DNA from: Streptomyces sp. ISL-96
Lineage (GTDB): Bacteria; Actinomycetota; Actinomycetes; Streptomycetales; Streptomycetaceae
Direction of reading: 5' to 3'
DNA length: 64,000 nucleotides
Assembly: GCF_018614035.1 (NCBI RefSeq)
Contig: NZ_JAGGPA010000006.1
Coordinates: forward strand, 1 to 64,000
Below, piece after piece: positions 18,001 to 31,410 of this stretch (its first letter is position 1; the number at the start of each line of letters is the position of its first letter). The translations under genes and the position numbers were made by a program. The notes below the pieces were generated by a model. That model worked only from the letters and a program-made list of their open reading frames with translations. It ran no database searches and had not been told where the DNA came from.

Positions 18001-18195
18001 CTCCCCCTCACAGACGGGACAACGTCGCCCCACCCGTTCCTCGTAGGCCCAGCCGGGCTCGACGAACCGCGCCGGGAGCACCCCGCCCAGGGCGACACCC
18101 CACCGCCGCCACACCACCTCGGCGACGGACCCCTCCGCGCCCGCCCCCGACTGTGCCGGGACGCCCCCGTCCATCACTCCGTCCGCGCTGCGCAT
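15031..18195 (-). CDS. Ski2-like superfamily 2 helicase next to the Wadjet-type cassette
   Basis: A 1054-residue protein. A putative zinc site near the N-terminus (CPVCEGEL ... CPACPTAF, about residues 57-90) is followed by the SF2 core: motif I APTGAGKTPIG (about 320), motif II VDEIHLLGD (about 420), motif III GLSATVAN (about 453), motif V STVAAGVNLPAR and motif VI QMFGRAGRIGAG (about 630). DEIH and the motif VI form match Ski2/Hel308-like helicases. The C-terminal 400 residues are helical with no domain I can name. The start is uncertain; an ATG seven codons in is possible. Its place directly upstream of jetABCD suggests a defence accessory, but that link is inference. Confidence 0.82.
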   Translation of the reverse strand: MRSADGVMDGGVPAQSGAGAEGSVAEVVWRRWGVALGGVLPARFVEPGWAYEERVGRRCPVCEGELHALRRPYESQGRVYRYAALVCPACPTAFSLADLGVKTYDQLTAAPSGSAPVTLGPCPSGLGVAVTAIRVPGQFPGAVRGGHRPAWPEDLAVPEQAEKRALLWCKVTDPDWCPTEEAVAAAEDVRVILPEGPGYDVLRSLLAGRGVPYRVSRYWEEAEQVGTVNELGGRTDLVVVGPRGAVPAAGPWAVAARDAFAAQWDALEELPEDDGATYVPVEKLVPAEWAALLPHPAFNPAQAAAVPVVREGTGHLVVVAPTGAGKTPIGMVAALDAHARGKKAAWLVPQRSLTDELDRELQLWRRRGLRVVRLTGEAAVDTELIRAADVWVATTEKFEAICRAGSLRDALAEVGCLVVDEIHLLGDPARGAVLEALLARVREDGTGARIVGLSATVANADEVAEWLGARLVRTAWRPTRLTWQLPVLPSVDEADWAARAAVRTEAAVRIARGVGADGGSVLVFCGSKRRVRATALALAADRGVPTGGVDADDAEVVQRLCTKAGVRLHYRDWPYKREAEQAFRTREADILVATSTVAAGVNLPARAVIVADTTIGLDRVEVSMVQQMFGRAGRIGAGEREGWAFLLADPAERVHWQARLAAGYTVRSRLGDHLPDHLLAEAVQERVCGVEEAQRWWAGTLAAHQGNAGVEPLREAERFLTTAGCLRTVADEDHWETSPLGRLTSRFMVDAALADELATAVREAPVPEGAFTAERLLAALLSTRLPVLEQAPFTDRARTALRRVLREAEQQHEEPEERGEPAEDEPKAVAGDLARAVLHLVADRPRLFRGRPGYVLGIPVDSMTGILDEAQRYLAWLGAQGPLGTVHPWAAVVAGDLAQRIRWRTLGTGRGAGRLLWMCERMATAPLAADLVPRMWRAARARGVEAPDWNGTTPPNDCALPPDRYRELLAERATGVRLDLREDRVRVTAPPGSVIRLWNGTTTTLHSGDGEENTLLLPPDDPSDLSAGRTGAAVFTRGDRLGTGWLGAYAAIRL

Positions 18196-18481
18196 ACCGC
18201 GACTGTGGCATGTCGTGATCTACACCCGCAGGCGGTTCATCCGTCTTCCACCACTACGGGTTCCACCACTATGAGCGAGGCTTGTGCTCAACCGGCCAAG
18301 GGAGTCACGGTCTCGCCGCGCGACGCCTACGGATGGCGCGTTGTCGAGCGGCCACAACAGCACGGCACCCTGACCAGTATCCGCCGAGCCCACGTCATCC
18401 CGCACCGTGCACCAACGCCGCACAGACGGGCCCCGGCTGGATCGGCCGTCACGGCTGTTGTCGTAGGTCGCGAGGTCCAGG

Positions 18482-18646
18482 GCCGACGCAGCCAAGGCCG
18501 AGGCCGCCAAGGCGGTCGCCGACGCGGCCGATCACGCATACACGACCGCGCAGGCGGCCAAGGGCGTCGGCGCCTCCACGCAGCAGATCACCGCGCCGGC
18601 CGACGACGCGATGCAGCTCGGCTCGCCCTACTGGGACGGCCGATAG
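18482..18646 (+). pseudogene. Relic of an ALF-repeat-containing protein
   Basis: One frame reads ADAAKAEAAKAVADAADH, then AYTTAQAAKGVG, then AMQLGSPYWDGR and a stop. This Ala/Asp/Lys repeat pattern, including the AYTTAQAA signature, is typical of the long ALF-repeat surface/toxin-related proteins of Streptomyces. Only about 55 codons remain, with no start, so it is a gene fragment. Confidence 0.5.
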
Positions 18647-18773
18647 TGAAGCAGCGCGTCGTCGCCCGCGCCTCAGGAAAACCCGGCCGACCGCGCGATT
18701 GTCCGGATGGCACAACTCCCATGCGAAATCCGCGAGGCTGACCGAGGAACCATCTGCACGCCCTCTGCACGCC

Positions 18774-18792
18774 TGGCCACCAAATGGCCACC
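18774..18792. repeat. Left arm-type repeats of junction 2 (TGGCCACC pair)
   Basis: TGGCCACC occurs twice with a three-base spacer, and a similar pair lies at the same relative place left of junction 3. Together with the pair at 19144 they flank core copy 2 on both sides. Confidence 0.6.
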
Positions 18793-18958
18793 AGCTCGAA
18801 CCGGACGGGGCCGGGGAGATCGACAGCCATGAACAAATGCCGAGGTCACAGCCCCGCAATCCGCAACCGCCACTGGCCGTCAACTCCACACCTACGCATT
18901 GCGATGCACAGACTGCACGTGCCCGATTGGCCCGAATTCCAAAGTCAACCAAAACAAG

Positions 18959-18990
18959 AAACCCCAGGTCAGAGGCCTAACCTGGGGTTC
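18959..18990 (-). terminator. tRNA-type terminator at junction 2
   Basis: ACCCCAGGT and ACCTGGGGT form a strong hairpin with loop CAGAGGCCTA. On the minus strand it ends in T-rich sequence and directly follows the tRNA-Thr 3' fragment, so it behaves as the tRNA gene's own terminator carried along with the fragment. Confidence 0.75.
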
Positions 18991-18996
18991 ACTATG

Positions 18997-19039
18997 GAGC
19001 CGCCTTCGGGATTCGAACCCGAGACCTACGCATTACGAG
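18997..19039 (-). other. tRNA-Thr(CGU) 3'-half fragment, attachment core copy 2
   Basis: Identical to the 43-bp block at 5193; identity with copy 1 continues nine bases further right (ACCGTGAGC). No tRNA 5' half is attached. Unlike copy 1, arm-like repeats lie on both sides (18774 and 19144), as in a phage- or ICE-type attP or a junction between two tandem elements. It marks the boundary between segment A (Wadjet-type) and segment B (peptide operon). Confidence 0.87.
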
Positions 19040-19613
19040 ACCGTGAGCAATTGTGCTGCGTGGTGCCTGGCCGTGCTGCTGAGTAACGTTCTGCCTGATC
19101 AGAGCACGTGCGGCTGGTTGGTCTGTGCCCGCTGACATTACGTCGTCCAAAGGCGTCCGGCCACCGGCTGGCCACCGGAGGGAACGCCGATGACTACAGC
19201 AGGAGGTGCCACGCGGGTTGTAGATCTTCCACAGTGCTACCCGCGGCCGATCCCACTCCCTGGGGAAGCACTCCCAGGGGCCTTCAACCGTAGGCCGTAC
19301 GGCCCGCCGCGCCGGGAAGTGGCCACCTCCCGCAGGTTCTCGTCCGTCAGCTGATCGCTCCACCGCCGGGTTCCGGCGACGCCTGCCTGAGAGGGCGTTT
19401 ACATAGGTACGTTCCGGAAAGCGGCTTTGGCCGCCGTCCTTCTTTGCCCAGGTTCGGGAAGTACACGAACTTCGTCGCCTCCTGCCGCGCAGACCCTGCG
19501 GTCCGTTTCACACGCTTCTGCCACAGGGATTCCGTCTGGTTTGATGATGCATCAGAACCTCCCGATGAACAGCGGAACGGTACCTTCCGGCCTTCCCGTG
19601 GCAACGCTACGGC
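19040..19613. other. Right flank of junction 2, no gene seen
   Basis: Contains the conserved TGCCTGATCAGAGCACGTG block and the right arm repeats; the rest up to the IS5-family relic shows no supported coding sequence. A minus-strand open frame across 19347-19760 has no family resemblance and overlaps the relic. Confidence 0.5.
19144..19178. repeat. Right arm-type repeats of junction 2
   Basis: GTCCAAAGGCGTCC is followed by two direct GGCCACCGG repeats, beginning 105 bp from the core. Spacing and sequence match the right arms of junctions 1 and 3. Confidence 0.6.
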
Positions 19614-20190
19614 GTGAGCCAGCGCAAGCCGTACCCGAGCGACCTGTCCGACGCCCGATGGGCCCTGATCGAGCTGACCCTGACGGCGTGGCGGAAAAGC
19701 CCGGCTCGACCGTCGCCCCACCGGACAGCCGGCGAAAGTCGAACTCCGCGACGTGTTCAACGCGATCCTCTACGTAAACCGCACCGGAATTCCCTGGAAA
19801 TACGTCCCGCTCGGCTTCCCGAGCCACGGCACCGTGTACGCCTACTATTTATACGCCGCGTGGCGCGACGAGGGAATCTTCACCCAGCTCAATTACGACC
19901 TCACCGCGCTGGCTCGCGTGAAGGAAGGCCGCAAGGCCGAACCCACAGGATCCGTCATCGGTACCCAGAGCATCAAAACCTCCACCAACGTGCCCGTGAC
20001 CAGTCAGGGGACGGACGCCGCCAAGAAAACCGTCGGCCGGAAGCGAGGCATCCTCACCGATACGATCGGCCTGATCCTCACCGTTGCCGTCACCGCCGCC
20101 AGCCTCTCCGAAAACGCCCTGGGGATACCAGGCCAAAAGCACCTACCCGACCATCGCCAAGAGCTGGGTCGACACCGTGCCGCCGGCGCA
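19614..20190 (+). pseudogene. IS5-family transposase relic
   Basis: The frame starting at 19614 encodes the typical N-terminus SQRKPYPSDLSDARWALIE. A frameshift near 19700 moves the homology to another frame with RDVFNAILYVNRTGIPWKYVP, YYLYAAWRDEGIF and the region DTIGLILTVAVTAASLSENA, which carries the first catalytic Asp. A short piece (TYPTIAKSWVD) in a third frame follows, after which similarity is lost, so the C-terminal catalytic part is missing. The element is dead. It lies just inside segment B beside junction 2. Confidence 0.75.
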
Positions 20191-20746
20191 CGCACGGCCG
20201 TCGTCACCACCACCTGGGCGGCCGACAGTCACCGGGTACACGAGCTCACCGAGGCCCTGGGCATCCGCGGCGCGGGCACCCCACAACTGCTCGGCTACGC
20301 GGATGCCCCCAACCCTGCCTCGGCCCCGGGCGCGCAGCGGCTCGTCGACGCGTCCATCGACGAGGCGGTCGGCCGCCTCGTCGGCCACCCCCGCCGGCCA
20401 GCGGCCCGGCAACGCCGAGGGACGGCTGACGCACAGGAGGGATCGGCCACCCTTCAGTGATGATGCCCACCCATGAGACGCCACGCGGTGCTGGTGTCCG
20501 GGCAGCATTGGGTGCCACACGGTTGCATCCCGGCCACGCCCCGTCACGTAGATGGGGCGTCCTCAACGGCATGGCCTGTCCGCTTCGAACGATCATGCCG
20601 TGCAGGGTTCTCGGACGGAGGTGTGGACGGTCCAGTATGCGGGTGGCCAGCGGGTTTCAGCCCCCTGGAGAGAATGATGACGCACTCGGGACAGCACACG
20701 TCGGCCACCAGAGCGGTGCGCCACCTCTGCAGCAGATCACATAGCT
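20191..20746. other. Region between the IS5-family relic and the peptide operon end
   Basis: A frame open to 20460 continues with TAVVTTTWAADSHRVHELTEALGI and similar sequence. It looks protein-like but has no start of its own and no family I recognise, so it is possibly a gene fragment. From 20461 to 20746 I see nothing coding. The operon's terminator should lie here, but no clean hairpin was found. Confidence 0.35.
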
Positions 20747-23203
20747 TCATGGTCTCGGCCGCCCTTCCGTAGCCGGGGTATGCGCATCAACTCTGCCTTT
20801 CAGCAACGCCACGACCGCCTCAGCAATCCGCGCCGCGGAGGGATCCTTGACCGCCGCGAAGTGGTCGGCATCCACCTCGACCAGCACCATGCCGGGGCCG
20901 AGTAGGGATTTCCAGTGGGCGACAGCCTCTTCGGGCAGCTCGGCGGCCACCAAGACCGACGGAACGTCGACCGGTTCGTCGGAGGCGTACTCACCCACAG
21001 CCGTCCAGTGCCTGCGGATCGCGTCGAAGCGCTCCCGCAGAACGTCGATCGACATCGCGGAACCCGAGGCATTCACCAGTGCCTCCAGCACGCTCAGGCC
21101 GTGCTCGGTGTCGCCGGGCGACAGCAGCAACTCGGTCGGGATCAGCGCTGGCGCGTCCACGGCACGCAGGATGGTGTAAATGAACGCGTCCAGCTCGGTG
21201 TGCGCTTCGTTCGCCGCACTGCCGTCCGGGGCGGGCGGGTCGATCAGCAACAGCGGGGGCGGCGTGACGCCGTCCGCGCGCATCCGTACGGCCATGACGT
21301 AGCTGATCAGGCCACCAAGCGACCAACCGCCCAGCACGTCCGGCATCCGGCCGGCGTCCACATTCTCCCGGTGGTGGTCCGCCAGTTCCTCAAGGGTTTC
21401 CTGATCCCCGTCAGGAGACACGGTCACCCGCCATCCCTCCGGCAGCGCACTCGTCAGATCCTTGTAGGTGGTCTGGTCGGCACCGCCTGCCGGATGAATG
21501 AGGTGCAGGTGCGGCCCGCTCCGCTCGCCCTGTCTCAGCAGCACGCTGTGCTCAATCGGCTGCTCGGTGGCGACTGACCGCTCTGTGAGTTGGATCAGCT
21601 TGCCCAGAGTGGGGGTGTCGAGCCAGTCCATCATGTCTATCTGGCTGCCTGCGGCCTCCTGGACCTTCGCGAAGAGGACGAACACTCGCAGGGAATGCCC
21701 GCCGTCCGCGAAGAAGTCACTCTCCGGCTGCGCCTGAGTCAGCCCCAACGTCTCGCACCAGATGTCGCGTACCGTCTCTCGCAGACCTTCGCCGCCCCCC
21801 GCCTCTGCCTCTGCGATCGAAGAACTCCGCACCGTGTCCACGGCATCGGCTCGCGTGGCCAACTGGGCCGTAGTGGAGCGCGTTCGGACGTGCAGGGTAC
21901 TGATCGGCACCTCGGCTCGTACTCCCGCCTCCAGTACCTGTTCGAGATCCGAAAGCAGGGCGCGCACAGTGGGTTCATCGAAACGGCTGGTGTCGTACCC
22001 CGCCTCGATCACCGTCGCTTCGGGTTCTTCGAAGATGCCCAGCGTGATGTGGTTGACAGCACTTGAATTGGGGCTCGCCTTCAGTTCGGTCTCCCGCTCG
22101 CCGAGCAGGACACCGGCACCGATTTTCCCGTGATACGTCAGCAGCACACTCGGAGTCGCACCCAGGCGGTTCCTGTCCTCGACGGACAGCGCATTGTGCA
22201 CCAACGAGAACGGGACCTGCTGATGGGGCAGGCTGTCCCAGAAATCGTCGCGCGCCCTTGCGACCACATCATCCAGAGTGTCGCCCTCGAACAACTCCCC
22301 CATGGCGACAACGACATTGGTCAGATATCCGACACAAGCGGCGTCGCGCTCAGTGAGTCGATTGGCCACCCCGACCCCTACGGCCAACCGCCCGTGGACG
22401 CCGCCGAGTCCGAGCACGGTGTACAAGGCGGCCAGATAGGAGGCGAACGGGGTCATGCCGCCGCGGTCGGTCAACGCGGCCACGCCCTCGGACGCCTTGG
22501 AGCTGAGCGAGTGACGCACCACGGCGCCCGGCGTGCCGGGAACCTGCTGCGGCCGCACACGGTCAGGTTTCACCGTGGCGCTCTCGACACCGGACAGAGT
22601 GCGCACCCAGTAGTCGGTACCCTCCTGCCAACTACCGTCGGATTCGGCCTTTCTGGCCCTCACCGCATAGTCGGTGAACTGCACCGAAGGTTCGGCGATA
22701 TGCGCGCTTCCGGGGTGAGCCAGTTCGGCGTGATAAACCTCGGCCAGTTCACGCACCACTCGCTGCATCGACCAGCCGTCCAGCACCGAGTGGTGCGCGG
22801 TCAACAACAACTCGTCGCACTGCCCTACGGTGACCAGAGAGAGGCGGGCGAGCGGGGGTACGCTCAATTCAAACGGCGTTTTGTGCAGGTGTTTAGCTAA
22901 TTCTTCCAGCAGATCACGCCCGGGCGACACCGCATCCTGGACTTCTTGTGGCCATTTCAGCACGTTGAGGGCGGTCGGCACCTGTGCGTGAATGTCCTGC
23001 CAGACCGCACCATCCTCATGAACAAGCGCTGTTCGAAGGACCTCGTACCGGTCCACCATGGCCTGCCAGGCTCGTTCGAGTGCCGGCACGTCCAGACGGC
23101 CGACGGACATCCGCCACGTCAGGTTGTAAAGATCCTTGTGAGATGACCGCTGCTGGATCCACCACAGCGCTTCCTGCTGCGGTGCTGAGACCTGGCGGAT
23201 CAT
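20747..23203 (-). CDS. NRPS protein C-PCP-TE (terminal module without A domain)
   Basis: An 818-residue non-ribosomal peptide synthetase. An N-terminal condensation domain (about 1-440) has catalytic HHSVLDGW near residue 139. The carrier domain has the phosphopantetheine serine in FFADGGHSLR near 501. The C-terminal thioesterase (about 560-800) has nucleophile GGWSLGG near 626 and a histidine in DADHFAAVKD near 781. There is no adenylation domain, so its carrier must be loaded in trans, most simply by the free-standing A domain at 31411. It should add the last residue and release the peptide. Codon 102 is a TTA (22900-22898), rare in Streptomyces and read by the bldA tRNA. Last gene of the operon; start has GGAGG upstream. 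Confidence 0.9.
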   Translation of the reverse strand: MIRQVSAPQQEALWWIQQRSSHKDLYNLTWRMSVGRLDVPALERAWQAMVDRYEVLRTALVHEDGAVWQDIHAQVPTALNVLKWPQEVQDAVSPGRDLLEELAKHLHKTPFELSVPPLARLSLVTVGQCDELLLTAHHSVLDGWSMQRVVRELAEVYHAELAHPGSAHIAEPSVQFTDYAVRARKAESDGSWQEGTDYWVRTLSGVESATVKPDRVRPQQVPGTPGAVVRHSLSSKASEGVAALTDRGGMTPFASYLAALYTVLGLGGVHGRLAVGVGVANRLTERDAACVGYLTNVVVAMGELFEGDTLDDVVARARDDFWDSLPHQQVPFSLVHNALSVEDRNRLGATPSVLLTYHGKIGAGVLLGERETELKASPNSSAVNHITLGIFEEPEATVIEAGYDTSRFDEPTVRALLSDLEQVLEAGVRAEVPISTLHVRTRSTTAQLATRADAVDTVRSSSIAEAEAGGGEGLRETVRDIWCETLGLTQAQPESDFFADGGHSLRVFVLFAKVQEAAGSQIDMMDWLDTPTLGKLIQLTERSVATEQPIEHSVLLRQGERSGPHLHLIHPAGGADQTTYKDLTSALPEGWRVTVSPDGDQETLEELADHHRENVDAGRMPDVLGGWSLGGLISYVMAVRMRADGVTPPPLLLIDPPAPDGSAANEAHTELDAFIYTILRAVDAPALIPTELLLSPGDTEHGLSVLEALVNASGSAMSIDVLRERFDAIRRHWTAVGEYASDEPVDVPSVLVAAELPEEAVAHWKSLLGPGMVLVEVDADHFAAVKDPSAARIAEAVVALLKGRVDAHTPATEGRPRP

Positions 23204-23224
23204 GACATTCCTCCGTTGATGGTG

Positions 23225-24385
23225 CTATTGATGCCGCTGGCTGACCGCACACCTTGCCCACTCGGATACCACCAACAGCGCTTGGCCGGGATTCAGCCGA
23301 GGGTCGCAGTATGTCGTGTACCGCTCTCCCACCAGATCAAATTGCTCCGAATCGTAGACGCACTCGGTGATCTGATCCGGAGTGGTTTCTATATGCAGAC
23401 CACCGACCACTCCACCGGCGTCGCGGATGGCCTCCGTGGCCTGCCACACTTCCGAAATGACATGTTGTATCAACCGGGTCTTCAAGGCGCCGGGGGTATT
23501 CACCGTGTTTCCGTGCAGAGGGTCTATCAACCAAATCACCGGGTGCTCGGCGACACGAACCGACTTGGCCAGGCCCGTCAGCTTCTCCGTGGCTCTGCCT
23601 GCGCCCATACGCGCGATGAGGGTCAGTCGGCCGGGCACGCGATCAGGATCCAGACGCTCGCACAGGGACAGCAGTTCGTTCTCGGCGATCCCAGGGCCGA
23701 TCTTGCATGCCACCGGATTGACAACCTGCGCGAGCAGCGCGACATGAGGGCCCTCAAGGCTGCGGGTCCGGTTGCCGATCCACGGCCAGCGGGTCGAGCT
23801 AAGGAACTGATGGCCCAGCTCATCGCGCCGTACCAGCGGTAGTTCGTAATCGAGCAACAACGCTTCATGGCTCGTCCACACCTGAGTGTCCCGGTTCAGA
23901 TGGGTCATGATTTCGCGCGCTGCGTGGTAACCCTCCAGCATGCGTCGCGGCTGCGGTCGTCGAAGCAGCGGATCCGGTACGGGACTGTTCACCATGTGCC
24001 CGCGGAACGCGGGCAGTTCCCGGCCATCGATCACCTCGGTCGGCCGGGATCGCGGCTTGGCGAACTGTCCGGCTATGCGCCCCACACGGGTGACGGGAAG
24101 TCCCGTGATGTCCGTGGCTCGATCGGCGAGTTGAGTGAGCAGCTCCACCTTGCTGCGCACATGTGCGACTGTCCGCTCCGCCGGGTCCTCGGCGCAGTCG
24201 CCGGCCTGTATCACCAGGGCGTTGCCCAAGGCTACGTTCGCGAGGGAAGCCCGTAATTCTCGTACGTCTTTCGCCTGCACCAGAGGAGGACTGACCGCCA
24301 GCCGGGCGGTCACCTGGGCCAGGGCCGCCCGATCGGACCACTTCGGCTGCTGAGAGTCGGCTCCATGGCTCACTCCATGGCTCAC
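23225..24385 (-). CDS. Class II DAHP synthase (pathway-dedicated)
   Basis: About 386 residues of plant/actinobacterial class II 3-deoxy-D-arabino-heptulosonate-7-phosphate synthase, joining phosphoenolpyruvate and erythrose 4-phosphate in the first shikimate step. Conserved stretches include VIQAGDCAE, RVGRIAGQFAKPRS, TSHEALLLDYE, NPVACKIGPG, RMGAGRATEKL, IDPLHGNT and GGLHIE. It is somewhat shorter than primary-metabolism enzymes and resembles PhzC-type copies found in antibiotic clusters, so it probably boosts chorismate supply for the pap genes. I chose the GTG at 24385, preceded by AGGAG and overlapping the MFS stop by four bases. Codon 44 is a TTA (24256-24254). Confidence 0.88.
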   Translation of the reverse strand: MSHGVSHGADSQQPKWSDRAALAQVTARLAVSPPLVQAKDVRELRASLANVALGNALVIQAGDCAEDPAERTVAHVRSKVELLTQLADRATDITGLPVTRVGRIAGQFAKPRSRPTEVIDGRELPAFRGHMVNSPVPDPLLRRPQPRRMLEGYHAAREIMTHLNRDTQVWTSHEALLLDYELPLVRRDELGHQFLSSTRWPWIGNRTRSLEGPHVALLAQVVNPVACKIGPGIAENELLSLCERLDPDRVPGRLTLIARMGAGRATEKLTGLAKSVRVAEHPVIWLIDPLHGNTVNTPGALKTRLIQHVISEVWQATEAIRDAGGVVGGLHIETTPDQITECVYDSEQFDLVGERYTTYCDPRLNPGQALLVVSEWARCAVSQRHQ

Positions 24386-25611
24386 TGAGCTTCTCCTGCC
24401 GCAACCTTCGCGGCATCCATCCGGAGCACTCCCCACCGCACGGCCGGAACCATGAGAAGACTGGCCGCGACGAAGAGTGCGCCGAGCAGAATCCAGCCGA
24501 ACGATCCCCAGTAGACGAGCAGGCCGGTCAGCGCCAGCGGGCCGATGAGCTCCGCCACGGTGTGGCCGGATCCGAAGAACGCCTGATACTGACCGTGCCG
24601 GCCCTCGGGCGTGAGACCGAAGCTGATCTCCCACGTAGCGGGCGACTGCATCATCTCACCGAGGGTCTGAATCGCGGTGGCGGTCAGGAGCAGAGCCACC
24701 GCCGACCATGTCGAGCCGCCGCTCCCGGAATAGGCGAAGACCACACAGCTCGCGCCGAGCAGCAGGCCGCCCCTCACCACGTACCGCCCCGCACTCGCCA
24801 TGTCGGTGACCTTGCGCGCGACGCGTACCTGGAAGAAGACGACCGCCAAGGTATTGAGGACGAACATGGCCGCCACAATCCACTTGGGAGACTCGGTGTG
24901 CATGACGATCCACAAGGGCAGGGCCACGTCGATCAGCGGGCCGTGCAGTACCAGGATCGCGTTCAGCAGGCTGATGACGACGTAAGGGCGGTCCTTCAGC
25001 ACCGTTTGAGATTTCTCGCCCTTTTCCTTGGCCGGAGTCTGGGCGACGCGCGGCACTTTCAGCAGCACCAGTGATGCTGCCAGGAATCCACACGCGTCAA
25101 GGGCGAACGCGATGAGGTACGCCTCTCGCGTGTCGAAGAACAGCACCATTCCGCCCAGCGCGGCCCCGATCGCCAGCCCGGCGTTGAACCCGGCCTGAAG
25201 AAAGGCGCGGACCGTGGTGATCTGGTCCTTGGGCACGACCCCGGCCAGCAGCGCCTGTTGAGCCGCGGAACCGCTGCGCTGCCCGACGGCGTAGAGCGTG
25301 GCCGCCAACAGGAACAGCGGGAAGGAGCGAATGAAGACGTAGGAGCCTACGGCAAGGCCGGCGCAGGCGTAGAAGAAGATCGCGGTTTCCCGCGCGCCGA
25401 GGCGGTCCGTGACGTGTCCGAGCGGTATGCCGAACGCCAGCGCCACGGACCAGGCGATGGTCAGGCCGAGACCGAGCTGGGCCGGTGACAGCCCGACGAT
25501 TTGCGTGAAGAACAGTGCCGACGTCACGTAGTACGCGCCGTCACCGGTTCTGCTGATCAGCTGAACCACGGCGAGGGTGCGGGCCGGACCACGCAGGTCG
25601 GTCGCTTTCAT
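24382..25611 (-). CDS. MFS transporter, probable peptide exporter
   Basis: About 409 residues with roughly twelve hydrophobic segments in the major facilitator pattern. The cytoplasmic loop between the second and third helices carries GHVTDRLGARE, the MFS motif A. There is no signal peptide. Inside the operon, between papC and the DAHP synthase gene, it most likely exports or gives self-resistance to the peptide product. I chose ATG 25611 because AGGGGAG lies eight bases upstream; a start 14 codons earlier overlaps papC. Confidence 0.83.
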   Translation of the reverse strand: MKATDLRGPARTLAVVQLISRTGDGAYYVTSALFFTQIVGLSPAQLGLGLTIAWSVALAFGIPLGHVTDRLGARETAIFFYACAGLAVGSYVFIRSFPLFLLAATLYAVGQRSGSAAQQALLAGVVPKDQITTVRAFLQAGFNAGLAIGAALGGMVLFFDTREAYLIAFALDACGFLAASLVLLKVPRVAQTPAKEKGEKSQTVLKDRPYVVISLLNAILVLHGPLIDVALPLWIVMHTESPKWIVAAMFVLNTLAVVFFQVRVARKVTDMASAGRYVVRGGLLLGASCVVFAYSGSGGSTWSAVALLLTATAIQTLGEMMQSPATWEISFGLTPEGRHGQYQAFFGSGHTVAELIGPLALTGLLVYWGSFGWILLGALFVAASLLMVPAVRWGVLRMDAAKVAAGEAQ

Positions 25612-25615
25612 TGTT

Positions 25616-31356
<5,741 letters not shown>

Positions 31357-31410
31357 CCCTATGTTCCCTTTCCGAGCCGGATCTTCCAACTGGCTTCCAA
31401 CTGGGGTGAA

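Larger units (their letters stand above)
18196..18996. other. Non-coding left flank of junction 2
   Basis: No intact gene. The stretch holds the helicase upstream region, a relic of an ALF-repeat protein (18482-18646), a block similar to the left flank of junction 3 (GATTGTCCGGATGGCACAAC here, GATTGTTCGGATCGCGCAAC there), the paired TGGCCACC repeats, a core-like CCTACGCATTGCGATGC, and the tRNA-type terminator. Confidence 0.6.

Noticed and set aside
15031..18195. Reading the helicase as part of DISARM or BREX
   Set aside because: No methyltransferase, phospholipase-D-type or PglZ gene accompanies it; the neighbours are the DUF2397-2399 SMC cassette.
19347..19760. A minus-strand 137-codon ORF beside junction 2
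   Set aside because: It overlaps the transposase relic, has no ribosome site and no family features.
20191..20460. A separate gene after the IS5-family relic
   Set aside because: The frame looks protein-like but has no start of its own and no recognisable family; reported only as a possible fragment.
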